DNA of 64,000 nucleotides, taken from Eutreptiella sp. 'Long Island Sound 2002'. Its lineage: Eukaryota; Euglenozoa; Euglenophyceae; Eutreptiales; Eutreptiaceae. Of this stretch, positions 13,282 through 25,470 are shown piece by piece. Made by a program: the position numbers and the translations under genes. The stretch is taken from positions 33,611,129 through 33,675,128 of the forward strand of contig OZ038385.1 in NCBI GenBank assembly GCA_964036045.1. The letters are read 5' to 3'. Numbering within the stretch: position 1 is the stretch's first letter; each line of letters starts with the position of its first letter. Below the pieces are notes generated by a model. It ran no database searches. It had not been told where the DNA came from and was given only the letters and a program-made list of their open reading frames with translations.

Positions 13282-16200
13282 CCTCCCACCATCAGGTAGC
13301 CTGCCTCCTCCTCCTCCCACCATCAAATACCCCGCCTCCTCCTCCTCCCACCATCAAGTACCCCGCCTCCTCCTCCTCCCACCATCAAGTACCCCGCCTC
13401 CTCCTCCTCCTACCATCAAATACCCTGCCTCCTCCTCCTTCCACCATCAAATACCCCGCCTCCTCCTCCTCCCACCATCAAGTACCCCGCCTCCTCCTCC
13501 TCCCACAATCAAGTACCCTGCCTCCTCCTCCTCCCACCATCAAATACCCTGCCTCCTCCTCCTCCCACCATCAAATACCCTGCCTCCTCCTCCTCCCACC
13601 ATCCAATACCACGCCTCCTCCTCCTCCCACCATCAAGTACCCCGCCTCCTCCTCCTCCCACCGTCAAGTACCCTGCCTCCTCCTCCTCCCACCATCAAAT
13701 ACCCCGCCTCCTCCTCCTCCCACCATCAAGTACCCCGCCTCCTCCTCCTCCCACCATCAAGTACCCCGCCTCCTCCTCCTCCCACCATCAAATACCCTGC
13801 CTCCTCCTCCTCCCAACATCAAATACCCCGCCTCCTCCCCCTCCCACCATCAAATACCCTGCCTCCTCCTCCTCCCACCATCAGGTACCCTGCCTCCTCC
13901 TCCTCCCACCATCAAATACCCTGCCTCCTCCTCCTCCCACCATCAAGTACCCCGCCTCCTCCTCCTCCCACCATCAAATACCCTGCCTCCTCCTCCTCCC
14001 ACCATCAAGTACCCTGCCTCCTCGTCCTCCCACCATCAAGTAATCTGCCTCCCCCTCCTCCCACCATCAAGTCCCCCGCCTCCTCCTCCTCCCACCATCA
14101 AGTACCCTGCCTCCTCCTCCACCCCCAATCAAGTACCCTGGCTCCTCCTCCTCCCACCATCAAATGTCCCGCCTCCTCCTCCTCCCACCATCAAGTACCC
14201 TGCCTCCTCCTCCTCCCACCATCAAGTACCCCGCCTCCTCCTCCTCCTACCATCAAGTACCCCGCCTCCTCCTCCTCCCACCATCAAGTACCCCGCCTTC
14301 TCCTCCTCCCACCATTAAGTACCCTGCCTCCTCCTCCTCCCACCATCAAATACCCCGCCTCCTCCTCCTCCCACCATCAAGTACCCCGCCTCCTCCTCCT
14401 CCCACCATCAAATACCCTGCCTCCTCCTCCTCCCACCATCAAGTACCCCGCCTCCTCCACCTCTCACCATCAAGTACCCTGCCTCCTCCTCCTGCCACCA
14501 TCAAATACCCTGCCTCCTCCTCCTCCCACCATCAAGTACCCCGCCTCCTCCTTCTCCCACCATCAAGTACCCTGCCCCCTCGTCCTCCCACCATCAAGTA
14601 CCCTGCCTCCTCCTCCTCCCACCATCAAGTAACCCGCCTCCTCCTCCTCCCACCATCAGGTACCCCGCCTCCTCCTCCTCCCACCATCAAGGACCCTGCC
14701 TCCTCCTCCTCCCACCATCAAGTACCCCGCCTCCTCCTCCTCCCACCACCAAGTACTCCGCCTCCTCCTCCTCCAACCATCAAGTACCCTGCCTCCTCCT
14801 CCTCCCACCATCAAATACCCCGCCTCCTCCTCCTCCCACCATCAGGTACCCCGCCTCCTCCTCCTCCCACCATCAAGGACCCTGCCTCCTCCTCCTCCCA
14901 CCATCAAGTACCCCGCCTCCTCCTCCTCCCACCATCAAGTACCCCGCCTCCTCCTCCTCCCACCATCAAGTACCCCGCCTCCTTCTCCTCCCACCATCAA
15001 GTACTGTGCCTCCTCCTGCTCCCACCATCAAATACCCCGCCTCCTCCTCCTCCCACCATCAAGTACCCCGCCTCCTCCTCCTCCCACCATCAAGTACCCT
15101 GCCTCCTCCTCCTCCCACCATCAAATACCCCGCCTCCTCCTCCTCCCACCATCAGGTACCCCGCCTCCTCCTCCTCCCACCATCAAGTACCCCGCCTCCT
15201 CCTTCTCCCACCATCAAACACCCTGCCTCCTCCTCCTCCCACCATCAAATACCCCGCCTCCTCCACCTCCCACCATCAAATACCCTGCCTCCTCCTCCTC
15301 CCACCATCAATACCCCGCCTCCTCCTCCTCCCACCATCAGGTACCCCGCCTCCTCCTCCTCCCACCATCAAATACCCTGCCTCCTCCTCCTCCCACCATC
15401 AAGCAGCCCGCCTCCTCCTCCTCCCACCATCAAGTACCCTGCCTCCTCCTCCTCCCACCATCAAGTACCCCGCCTCCTCCTCCTCCCGGCATCAAATACC
15501 CCGCCTCCTCCTCCTCCCACCATCAAGTACCCTGCCTCCTCCTCCTCCCACCATCAAGTACCCTGCCTCCTCCTCCTCCCACCATCAAGTACCCTGCCTA
15601 CTCCTCCTCCCACCATCAAGTACCCCGCCTCCTCCTCCTCCCACCATCAGGTACCCCGCCTCCTCCTCCGCCCACCATCAAGTACCCCGCCTCCTCCTCC
15701 ACCCACCATCAAGTACCCCGCCTCCTCCTCCTCCCACCATCAAGTACCCCGCCTCCTCCTCCTCCCACCATCAAGTACCCTGCCTCGTCCTCCTGCCACC
15801 ATCAAGTACCCCGCCTCCTCCTCCTCCCACCATCAAGTACCCCGCCTCCTCCTCCTCCCACCATCAAGTACCCCGCCTCCTCCTCCTCCCACCATCAGGT
15901 ACCCCGCCTCCTCCTCCTCCAACCATCAAGTACCCCGCCTCCTCCTCCTTGCACCATCAAGTACCCTGCCTCCTCCTCCTCCCACCATCAAATACCCTGC
16001 CTCCTCATCCTCCCACCATCAAATACCCTGCCTCCTCCTCCTCCCACCATCAAGTACCCATCCTCCTCCTCCTCCCGCCATCAAGTACCCTGCCTCCTCC
16101 TCCTCCCACCATCAAGTACCCCGCCTCCTCCTACTTCCACCATCAAGTACCCTGCCTCCTCCCCCTCCCACCATCAAATACCCCGCCTCCTCCTCCTCCC

Positions 16201-16894
16201 ACCATCAAGTACCCCGCCTCCTCCTCCTCCATCCATCAAGTACCCCGCCTCCTCCTCCTCCCACCATCAAGTACCCTGCCTCCTCCTCCTCCCACCATCA
16301 AGTACCCTGCCTCCTCCCCCTCCCACCATCAAATACCCTGCCTCCTCCTCCTCCCACCATCAAGTACCCCGCCTCCTCCTCCTCCCACCATCAAGTACCC
16401 CGCCTCCTCCTCCTCCCACCATCAAGTACCCCGCCTCTTCCTCCTCCCACCATCAAGTACCCTGCCTCCTCCTCCTCCCACCATCAAATACCCCGCCTCC
16501 TCCTCCTCCAACCATCAAGTACCCCGCCTCCTCCTCCTCCCACCATCAAGTACCCCGCCTCCTCCTCCTCCCACCATCAAGTACCCCTCCTCCTCCTCCT
16601 CCCACCATCAAGTACCCTGCCTCCTCCTCCTCCAACCATCAAGTACCCTCCCTCCTCCTCCTCCCACCATCAAATACCCTGCCTCCTCCTCCTCCCACCA
16701 TCAAATACCCTGCCTCCGCCTCCTCCCACCATCAAGTAACCCGCCTCCTCCTCCTCCCACCATCAAGTACCCCGCCTCCTCCTCCTCCCACCATCAAATA
16801 CCCTGCCTCCTCCTCCTCCCCCCAATAAGTACCCCGCCTCCTCCTCCTCCCACCATCAAATACCCCGCCTCCTCCTCCTTCCACCATCAAGTAT
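13282..16894 (+). repeat. 31-bp minisatellite array 2 (about 116 copies)
   Basis: Same 31-bp unit and orientation as array 1, starting abruptly after CCTACCTACCTC and ending at CACCATCAAGTATGCAGG. It carries its own set of variants (more ATCAGGTACC and AAATACC units), so it is not a simple copy of the end of array 1. Long plus-strand ORFs over it are a consequence of the stop-free unit, as in array 1. Confidence 0.97.
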
Positions 16895-17887
16895 GCAGGC
16901 CTCTACAATCGTGTAGCTCGCGCCACTCGCTCTCTTCCCTTCCATCCCCATCCCTTCCGTCCCCATACGGCCCGTTTGCCACGACTTGTTTGAAACATGC
17001 CACACAACTTGGGCTCCCACACACGCAGCACAATCTCTCCAGCAACTCCACGCCGGGCCACGGACACGACAATGCGCGCCAGTGCTCCGCCTACAAATTC
17101 AACTTTCCTCCGTGTCCTCGATGGATGCGGTGCTGTCAATTGGACGCCAGTCTACACTCTTCCTTTGTTTGCAATGCCCGTGTCGCTGTGTACAACTTTG
17201 CCGCAATCTTCGTCCGAGACAGATGTCCCGAGCAGCCCACCCCAAACCCACTTGGTACATGACCGCCTGCCTGTCCCCTTCGCAGCGAGCCCGGCTTTAG
17301 CAGGGCCCGCCCACAGGGGGGAAGTGGCACCAAAGACGTGTGACCTCGGGATACAGCCTGGGTACCGGGCGGCTGGAGGGCGCACGCACTATGCCGGGTA
17401 CGGGCGCCGGTGGCAATGGGTGTTTCACACACCTCCTGCGGGCCAGGGGGTTTCGCCGGTAGATTTCTTCTTTTCCGACACCTGCGAGACACGCCGAGGA
17501 ACAGCTTTTCCCACGAACCATCGTCTGGAAGCAAAAGCAACAACAAGACAGACCGGAATCTTCGCAGAAACGTCCTCCAATGCACCCCGGTGACGTGCGC
17601 CGCGCCCACCACGCACTTCCGAGAGACATGCATTCTCAGTCGTGTGGCGTTCCATGGAGGTTTGCAGCGTGGCCGGGGCGCTGAGCAATGGCAGCCAACA
17701 CCAGCGCGGGAGTACAATGCACGCGATGCGCTCAGCCATCGAAAGGGGTCTCATGCCACCGCGTTGCAGCTCCTTGTTGTCCGCACCGCAAAAACCCACA
17801 TTGGGTGCGACGCGCACCGACGCACACCGGCAGACACACGTAGCACAACAACAGGCTGCTGGGCGCTTTCCGCCTTCACGCACACAC
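16895..17887. other. No recognised gene
   Basis: Low-copy sequence between array 2 and the last SPAG16/PF20-like exon. If that minus-strand gene continued normally, its WD40-repeat exons should lie in this direction. I scanned the minus strand for WD40 signatures (GH then WD about 30 residues later) and found none. ORFs up to about 190 codons exist on both strands without a domain I recognise. Confidence 0.4.
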
Positions 17888-18037
17888 CTCGTTCTTCAGG
17901 GGAGTCGGATCGCTCTTCTTAGTGTTTTCAAAGTCCTTGATGGTGTTCTCAAGGGCCTGCACTTTGACCGTCAGCTTGTCGCGGTCCAGTCGCACGAGCA
18001 TTTTTTCCTTCATGCAGGACTCGTACTTGTGGCGCAG
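17888..18037 (-). CDS. SPAG16-like exon d
   Basis: 150 nt, exactly 50 codons, acceptor CTTGTCGCAG, donor GTGTGTGCG. It encodes LRHKYESCMKEKMLVRLDRD and a further heptad-type stretch ending in TKKSDPTPLKNE. No downstream exon was found before the minisatellite array. Confidence 0.75.
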
Positions 18038-21000
18038 CTGCGACAAGCAAAAGTGTCTCTGCGTGTCTCAAAACGATGCAGCTCCCCGTTGCTCTCCCTG
18101 TTCCCGTGCGCTTGCCCTTTCACCCATCGTGTAGTTCTCGCTTGCGCATGGGATTGTGGAGGGAAAAGATGTGTCACAAGGGATGCAACTCATGGTACGT
18201 CTCACATGCACAGGGGCATGGGGCTACAACACCCACGAGCCCACAAGGAATGAATGGATCCAGCAGCAGCGAAAAGGAGGCAACCTCCAGAATAGTTGGT
18301 TTGTATTTGGAGCATTGGTTCTGCAGTCTCTTGATGTCGTTGACGAGCCTCCCTGAAAAGAACATCGGAGGTTCAGAGCTGTTTGCGCACGTCGCCTTTG
18401 CTCATGTATGAAAAAATCTCCTCGACGGTTACAATGCCCTGCACGTCTGGAGACACAAACGACCTGAAGCAACAACACCAGGTCAAACCAAACCATGACA
18501 CTGGACACCGACCCGCTTTGTTTTATGGAACATACACACCCTCTCCCGGGACCGCTCTGGCACACGGGATTGCACAGGCTCTGACAAGGTTGTGTTGGAG
18601 AGGAAGATGTAAAAATGACCAACAATTGCACCAAATGTGCCCCAAATGGTCGGAAAAAGATGGATCCCAGGGGACCCAATCGTTTGCCCAGACTCACCAC
18701 ATGAAGGCGTAAGGACACCATCCTGTGGCATACAGTGCAGGGCAGAAATGGCGTTGGAACTGCTGCCAGAGCCCACGTATTCTCCTCTGCTCTTGAGGTA
18801 CTCTTGCAGAACCTCGCAACACAAAAGGAGCTTCCGATGGAGAAGCCATATGCTCCGATGGACGATGGGAAACCAAGTGTCGTGAGTGTGTGCGTGCGCG
18901 CGTGCCTGTGTGTGTATGCGCGCGCGCCTGTCCGTCCGTCAGTGTGTGCGTGTGTGTGTGCGTCAACACACAGATGGCTTTCCTGGACCCCATTTGCGGT
19001 CGATACTGCACCGGGATGGAACGGTCTGAAGCCACCAAAAAGTTTGTGTACCTAAGATTGGCCCCATTTTCTGGCTCCTTAACTAAAATTTCATTTTTCC
19101 CCCGAGGAAAATGTTTCTGATCTGGTGGGTGGGTGGGTCAGCCAAAATCCCAGGAAGGCCAGGATAGCCCCCCCCCCCCGCCCCACCGTATCACTAAGCG
19201 GTCCCCTGGCGCGGACGCATGCAAGCCATCCTCCCCGTCCTTTTCATGCGTACCTGTGACACTAGAGAGCCAAAATAGGGGAGTGTGAATTGCTTGGCCA
19301 TCTGAGCTAATTGAACTCCATCATTCAGCCGAATATTTTTGGCTTTGGTCCTCCGCGTCCCGACGCATTGCACTGGGTAGGGATGCATCACCCCAAAATT
19401 CTGTGACCCAAAGGGAGACCAAAAACCCACATGGCGATCAAAATGCGGTCCAAAATCGGGCCCAGAAACCCAAATTGTAACCAAATAAGGACCCCATAAA
19501 CCAAACTGTGACCAACCAGTTTTATACAGACGCAAAATGTGGTCAAACGCCGTCCTAAACACCCGGACTGTGACCACAAGGAGTCCCAAAAACTCAAATT
19601 CTGGCCAACATGGGGTCAAAAAGCCCAGATTGGGACCACAAAGGGTCCCAAAAACGTTGACCAAAAGGGGTTACTGAAATCAAATTGTGAGCTTCTGGAG
19701 GCTTGAAACCCCAAAATGTAATTAAAAGGGGTCCCAGCAACCCAAAATGTGACCAGCCACCATGCAATCCCCAAGTGTCAGTCATTGGGCCCGGGAAGTA
19801 CCCCCCCAAGCGGCCTGAGAGCACACCGCGGCAGCCCATTCGAAAAGCATGTTAGGGAAATTGGAATTTAACGGTGGCATGCAAAGCCTTGCTGGGCTGC
19901 AGGGTGCCTGGTAGACCCTTCTGATGTCAGGGGTAAGCATGCGGTATCCCTTGAGCCCGAACGGATGCCAAAACGCCAAAGCCACGCTGTTGGAGCCAGT
20001 TTGGTGCGAACTCTGAGGGGGGGGGGTGGAAGGAAGGGGAAAGCTGTGTCCGCGGGGGCATCGAACCCTCGCAACAGGACTGAAGCGGAATCGGTAACGA
20101 TCCCCGCGTTTGCATTTTTGTAGCAGAGCTTAGCGTTGCGAAGGCTTCTGGCGCATAGCGCGAAGTCACGCAAATGACGTAATTTTGCGTCAGGAGATTG
20201 ACTGAAGGCAGCCAATAGCTGCCGTTACGTGTTTTTATTTGGCATTTATTTTTTATATGGTTAAATTTTGTAGCTTAATATATGCGATTTGCGTCGTGTA
20301 TGTCAATTCTGTTTGTTACGGAATCCGTTTGTCGTTGACGTTCAGGTTTGTGTCATATGGGAGGACCGTTAAAGGTTCTCAGAATTATTTGTAGGCCGGC
20401 ACTGGCCTGAACGCCGCATCCCTCGTCCTGGGGAAGCATGCCAGGGCATCGTGGACGCAAGCAACGCCCTCCTTGAGGGCCAAAGGTGTGGAATACGCCG
20501 GTGGCGCTTAGCATCGTGGCAAGAGCGCCCTCGTTGAGGGCCTGTGGCTACTGGCCTATGGCGCTCAGCATCGTGGAAGCTGAAAACTGGAAGGTCTCAG
20601 CCTATGATGGATTCACTGAAGAAACCCTCGATACAGGTTAGACCTCCTGTGGATTTGGTGCGCTGTGTTTGCTATTGGGTGCCAGCAAGGCTTGGACGAT
20701 CCAAGGGTTTGTATCTTTGCATGAGCAGCAGGATATTTTATTATCAAAATCAGCCTGTGGTTCAAAAAAGCTTGCAAGGTGTTAAGCTTTTCTCACGTGA
20801 AAGCAAAGCAGGACCAAGAGTGCGGCGGCAAAGTATGCAGAAATACCAAGGGATCAGCATCTTGTTTTTCTCACGTCAAAGCAAAGCAAGGGATCAGCAT
20901 CTTATTTTTCTCACGTCAAAGCAAAGCAAGTGTGGCCAAGACAAGCTGCGATAGCAAAATGGCAGACGAAACAGTGGATCAAGAAAGGGAAAATCAGTGC

Positions 21001-22667
21001 AAGGCAGAGATTTTTGAGATCAAAGAAACAAGTTCAGCGCAGTGTCCCGTGGGTCTCAAGGGTTGAAAGGCCTCACGCTCTGCGAGACCCCACGGTACCG
21101 CTACAGGACTGCTGACGTCGTTACAAGGCGCGCAGAGCACCCAACATCGCTGAATTGCCAGCGGTCATCGGGTCCGGTCCGTTGGTTTGCCAATCAAGGC
21201 ACACTAACGCCCGAAAGTGGCGCTGATGTAGTGCCAAAAGGTGCACTCAGGCGCATCCTGGCGCCCCAAAGAGGCACTCACGAAGCACCCAAAATGGCAC
21301 GAGTGGCGTCGGGGCGTGTCTCAATGCGCACAGCGCGGGGACAGGGGGGGGGGGGACTTGTAGTGCGGCGCACCGGGGGAGTCAAAAGGCATCGGGCGGT
21401 TGTGGACGTGAACAGGCTACTTGCGGGGCTTCTTGAGTTCGATCCGGGGAGGGGAGGCATGCTCCAATCGGTTTGTGAGCGCACATTACAATAACATAGA
21501 AACTCTCCACCTTCTGCCGTGCACCGTGATTTCACCTGTGCACAGAGTCGGCTTTAGAGGAGATGCGACGTCCTGGGGCTGGCTGCACCCTCGTGTTGGT
21601 AATGATGGGGGGGGGGGGCGTACTGGAGGCGTATGGCATGGCGCCTGAGAGGATTGCTGTGTGAAGATAGCGGCGCCTGTTTGCCTCTCACCACTGACCC
21701 TTGTCCTTCCCACGGGCCCTGGTAGGCGGCGGTACCCACTGCAATCTCATCACCGAATGCCCTTGCTCTGCCGGTACTACCCATCTTAACCTCACTCCCC
21801 AGACTTTCCCTGTTTCAGGAGTCTTTGTCGGGCCACACAAAGGGGACTTCAATGAGCGAAGCGAACGGTGGAACCTTTGGCATGCTTACCCTGTTTAACA
21901 CAGCCAGCAAGCCACGCATAATAAGAAGAGGGGCACTGTTGGTGACACAACCATGGAATCTTCGGCACACCTTTCTCCTGCATCACTCGCTGGTGGCTTG
22001 TCTTGTGAAAATTGCGGTCCTCTTTCAGCTTTTCCCAAGCTGCCTTGCCTTTCCTGCGGACAGCATCAAAGGTGCTGCATGCGCTAGGCATCCCATTACC
22101 CACGTGTACAATGTTGCTAGGGCAGATGCTCATTGGTGTGGCCAGAATAGAAGGAATAAACCACACGTTCCACGTGGTTGAAAACCACCGACCACGGCGG
22201 CTTGGGCACACGGACCGAATCCTCAAAGATCGTTGGCGTCTTAACCCCACAATGAGGTCCGACAGACCGCGGCTGCTTCACAACCAAATTGTCCAAGGCA
22301 GAGAGTGGCGGGTACCGAGAAAAACACCGATCACATTGCCATTGGTTGTAGCATGTGCAAATTGATGCAACACCAAGTGCATACACCACTTTCGTCCTTT
22401 CTCACTCCCCCCACGCAATCCAGACGAATGTAAGTCAAATAAAGGCAAAAGTGTGTCCTATGGCTCATCTGCGCCTCCGTGCGGCGTCACCCCGCGTTTG
22501 TGCCATGTGGCCCTCACCACTCTCTTTGGGACACGCAATGCGTCGGTGCAAAAGCACTTTCATACGACAATGGATGCAATCATACTCTGGGATTTCTTTA
22601 GTGTTCTTGAGCTCCTCCTTGACCAACTCTAACTCCTCCATTGTTCTCGCGTTTTGTTGATACACAT
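17888..22667 (-). CDS. SPAG16: SPAG16/PF20-like axonemal protein, coiled-coil exons (partial gene)
   Basis: Four exons on the minus strand join in phase through GT-AG introns: 22667-22586, 22053-21971, 18352-18285 and 18037-17888. Together they encode about 127 residues. In order they show DVYQQN followed by a helical stretch, AAWEKLKEDRNFHK, SHQRVMQEKG, RLVNDIKRLQNQCSKYKP, and YESCMKEKMLVRLDRDKL. This order and spacing is the pattern I know from the coiled-coil region of SPAG16/PF20 (DIYQRN, WxKxRKERDFH, HHKRVVQEK, LxxDLKRL, KYExxxKEKMLxxLERD). In that family the region precedes seven WD40 repeats and the protein sits on the central-pair microtubules of motile cilia. I found neither the N-terminal LisH part nor the WD40 part, so the gene is partial or disrupted, possibly by the satellite arrays at its 3' side. 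Confidence 0.75.
18285..18352 (-). CDS. SPAG16-like exon c
   Basis: 68 nt, acceptor TTCTTTTCAG, donor GTTGCC (a weak GT donor). Two bases complete a Gly codon begun in exon b, followed by 22 codons that read RLVNDIKRLQNQCSKY and KPTILE. The phase match with exons b and d on both sides is the main support for the call. Confidence 0.72.
18886..18966. repeat. Alternating purine-pyrimidine (TG/CG) tract
   Basis: About 80 bp of GTGTGTGCG, CGCGCGTGC and GTGTGTATGCGCGCGC segments, interrupted by CTGTCCGTCCGTCAG. It lies in the long intron of the SPAG16-like gene. Such tracts can adopt Z-DNA; no coding role is evident. Confidence 0.8.
19385..19765. repeat. Degenerate tandem repeat of about 30-35 bp
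   Basis: Repeated variants of GGTCCCAAAAACC, CAAATTGTGACC and ACCAAAAGG alternate across roughly 380 bp, with indels. No two copies are identical, so this is an old, decayed minisatellite within the long SPAG16-like intron. Confidence 0.65.
20454..20580. repeat. Duplicated segment with two GCCCTC/GAGGGC hairpins
   Basis: GCATCGTGG recurs at about 20454, 20511 and 20568, roughly 57 bp apart. The first two copies are followed by a perfect 6-bp hairpin, GCCCTC-CTT-GAGGGC and GCCCTC-GTT-GAGGGC. The stem is identical while the loop differs. Function unknown. Confidence 0.6.
20787..20931. repeat. 40-bp tandem duplication
   Basis: GGGATCAGCATCTT followed by a TTTTTCTCACGTCAAAGCAA segment occurs at 20850 and again at 20890. 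A third partial copy (TTTTCTCACGTGAAAGCAAA) lies at about 20787. It sits in the long intron of the SPAG16-like gene. Confidence 0.8.
21971..22053 (-). CDS. SPAG16-like exon b
   Basis: 83 nt between acceptor CTGTCCGCAG and donor GTGTGC. It encodes the WEKLKEDRNFHK and HQRVMQEK signature, the most family-specific piece of the gene. An alternative acceptor (GCATGCAG, about 20 nt upstream) keeps the same phase and would add TFDAVRR. The intron after it is about 3.6 kb and holds the small repeats described below. Confidence 0.75.
22586..22667 (-). CDS. SPAG16-like exon a
   Basis: 82 nt. The acceptor reads TTCGTGTTTAG; the donor is GTATGA after codon position 2. The exon encodes VYQQNARTMEELELVKEELK and a few more residues, with the first codon completed by the previous, unidentified exon. 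It corresponds to the DIYQRN-type segment upstream of the KERDFH motif in SPAG16/PF20. Another donor (GTGAGG near 22515) would extend the exon but would break the phase with the next exon. Confidence 0.65.
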
Positions 22668-23078
22668 CTAAACACGAAAAACAAGTTCTCCGCAAAAGAA
22701 TCGAACCACAAATGACCTGGCAACGCCAAGCACCTCACAGGTTGTGCCTCGAGTTGTGGGCCAATAGGCGGCGGATGGCCTTGGACCAAACATTTTCATA
22801 CGTTTTACATCATCGGCTGCCACCGTTTAATGGTCTTTATGTCCCGTGTGGTAATTTATGTTCATGTGGTACCAACAATGCCGTTGCTATCTTTTGTGAC
22901 TTGCTTAGCCCGAGGGAGGCCGTCAAAAAGAAATATTGTTCATGTTCACTTATCCGATTGGCATTTGTTTCGGTGTTCCGAAGAAAAAGCGTGAGAATTG
23001 AGATGAATTAAATGCCCCACTTCAGCCGCTGCCAATTTTGAAAAGCGGCATGTAGCCACTGCCGGCGTCATGTCCGCA

Positions 23079-23175
23079 ATGACTTTCGATTCATGCGCTA
23101 CACTCGAAAGTCATAATATCAAGTCCGGACACATGGTCAACAAGTTATAAACAGGTTTCTACCATGTTGACCATG
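23079..23175. repeat. Two adjacent perfect 11-bp hairpins
   Basis: ATGACTTTCGA (23079-23089) pairs with TCGAAAGTCAT (23104-23114) across a 14-nt loop. CATGGTCAACA (23132-23142) pairs with TGTTGACCATG (23165-23175) across a 22-nt loop. An imperfect outer pairing (TGTCCG near 23071 with CGGACA near 23126) could extend the first stem. This may be the remnant of a foldback or MITE-type element, or a structured RNA; I cannot decide. Confidence 0.75.
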
Positions 23176-25082
23176 ATTCTATGATACAACAAGTGTGTGT
23201 GACGCCTCAAGGTGTTGGACCCTACTAAAAAGAAGTTGAGACTGAGGCGCTTGCAACGCAACCTTTCTTATTCTCTTTCCTCACACTCGCGCGTAGATAT
23301 GGCCCTTCAAAGTGGTCCCACGATTCACTTTTGTTTCCCTTATATCTCCAAGTCGAATGGGTGGCAAGTATGAGGAAAACCTGATTTCGGCATAGGGAAA
23401 GGAGTATGACCACTCGAAGAAGACCAAATCAAGTGCGGCGATGTCGAAGTCGAAGATCGGATTTCGACAACGCGAAAAATTCAGATTAAAATTTCGAGTG
23501 CATATTTAGAAAATTGCGGAAGCAACGAACCCTTTACTGATGAAATCTGACCCTTCATCGGGGTTTCCGCCAAAATATCTGGAAATAACAGGTAACCAAT
23601 CAGTTACCGCAAAAATCGCGAGCCAACTGACAGTCGCCGATCCATTGACCATCAGAACGGAAGGCGGAAAAATTACGGAAACATTATGATAAAAAAACCC
23701 TGTTGATTCCTGATATTCTGATATATAAATCTCAGCTGGCGGCGCCTCGGTACTGAATATGGCCACTCATAGCCGGAATGGCCAAACCTATCACACTATC
23801 ACATCAGGTTAGGTCAGGTGGATGAGAGAGTATGATATCAGCCAATGGCGTTTGACAATGGTTTTCGGGCATGTAGATATGAGTGGCGAAGGTATCTCCA
23901 TGCGCCCGATTAGGGATCCAAGTGGGGGAATTGTTCGCAAATGGTTTCAATCATTTGTATATTGAATTATGCGCGGATATCATGGGTGAGCATAGAGATA
24001 TAATATCATGACAACTTTGTATTTGGACATATTTGCATGTATTTGACCTCAATTTTTGCTCATTGTTGCGTTTTGTGTACTTACCTGGTCGGCAAACAGC
24101 AAGAAGCCTATGGAGAGTCCAAACACGGTATGTTGTTCATATGTTGGCATATGCTTTGGAGTTGAACACCACCATATGCCGGATTGCGTACTCCATTTGG
24201 CTTCGCGCACGAAGGATAACAAGAATTGGTCTCAAGATCATGGGCTGACTTGGGTGGTGCGTGGCGCCCATATCTGAAGGGGCTTCGAGGGTAAAGTGGG
24301 GATGTATATGGGCATTGATCTTTGGTCTCTGTCCTCCATGAATACTAGACTTCGACCCCATGCATGCTTTGAGCCTTCGGATAAGTGGTAACTTCAATTT
24401 TGAGCATATATTTGATATACGGCCAATATGGTGTGAATTGGCAGTTTTTGGCATGTTATGAGTTCAAATTCATGGGGCATATCTCCAAGCCCATTCTAAT
24501 CCAAGTCCAACCAAGTATATGTCAGGGTAGGGCATGGTCCTGAGTGCCACTCTAGGCCAGGACACGCCACCTCCCCTATTGGGCTAGGATTTAGAGGCTT
24601 GGGAGTGAACACATTTTTGGGGTTTGTGTAGTGACTTGTGACACATGGCATTCAGCCATCTCATTTGACCGGGTTCAGGGCAATATGTTGGTGAGTCAAG
24701 GGAAGGTCTTGAGTCCAGGGAATGAGGGGTTTATGGCTGTGAATGTGTATGTTTACCTCTTTCTCCAACTTTGCTTTATTTGTGTTCATATGCCAATTTC
24801 AGGGCTTTCCTCTTTGGTGCAATTCTTGTACATGCCCGCCACCGTGGGAAGACCGGTGTGCTGAACGAAAGCCCGCAGCGTGGATTGGATTGTGGATTGG
24901 ATTATTGCTGTATTTGTGGGATCTGGTTTGCTGTTCAGGGTTGAAGGAGGATTTTATTTTCCATATTTTTGGATTTTGGACCCTGGATTTTGAGGAATGC
25001 AAGCACTGATCAGGAGCAAGTCAGCAGGGGTTACAGGCCGAAGGGGCACAGCAGGGGCCGGTCCTGGTAGGGACCTTCTTTA
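23176..25082. other. AT-richer region upstream of retroelement A, no gene recognised
   Basis: More AT-rich than the rest of the window. Short ORFs occur on both strands, including an 86-codon minus-strand ORF at 23506-23766, but none has a family I recognise. The part just before 25083 should contain the 5' LTR of retroelement A, since a primer-binding site normally starts at or within a few bases of the LTR end. I found no TG...CA boundary or matching copy to define it. Confidence 0.35.
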
Positions 25083-25095
25083 TGGTAGCAGAGGC
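25083..25095 (+). promoter_or_regulatory. Primer-binding site of retroelement A (initiator Met tRNA type)
   Basis: TGGTAGCAGAGGC begins with TGG and its first 12 bases complement an initiator-Met tRNA ending CCTCTGCTACCA, the animal/fungal form; the land-plant form would give TGGTATCAGAGC. It lies about 390 bp upstream of the gag start. The same 13 bases recur at 28105 before the second gag. Confidence 0.6.
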
Positions 25096-25470
25096 GTACC
25101 TGCTGCCCCTACCTACCGCCGACCCGGGGACTTGGGCCCCTATGAGCCCTGCCCAAATACGCCCCGGGTGCGTATTGTGGACTCGGTGGAGACCACGCCG
25201 GAGATTGGAGCCATAGAAGAGCCGAGACGCTCAAGAGCATGGCGAACTCCAGAAGTTGAAGCCCGAAAGAAAATACGACATTCGGGAAGAGGCGGACTTG
25301 ACATGCAGGACCTGGTCTCCATGTGTGAGCGTCGCTGCTGAAGGGCATGCAACCTCCGCTCCGCCGCGGAGGACTCCGAGGAGACATGCCATTCAGGCAG
25401 CAGTGGAGGACGGGCCCGGCGCTACCGGAAGCGCGGGTCACCCAAGCCTGCGGCAGGGGACGCCGGGGCT

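Noticed and set aside
20030-20110. tRNA gene on the minus strand (GGTTCGATGCC resembles a B box)
   Set aside because: No A box or acceptor stem at a suitable distance, and the T stem has a mismatch.
23506-23766. 86-codon minus-strand ORF as a gene
   Set aside because: No recognisable family, no splice or flanking support; a plus-strand frame over the same bases is equally open for a similar length.
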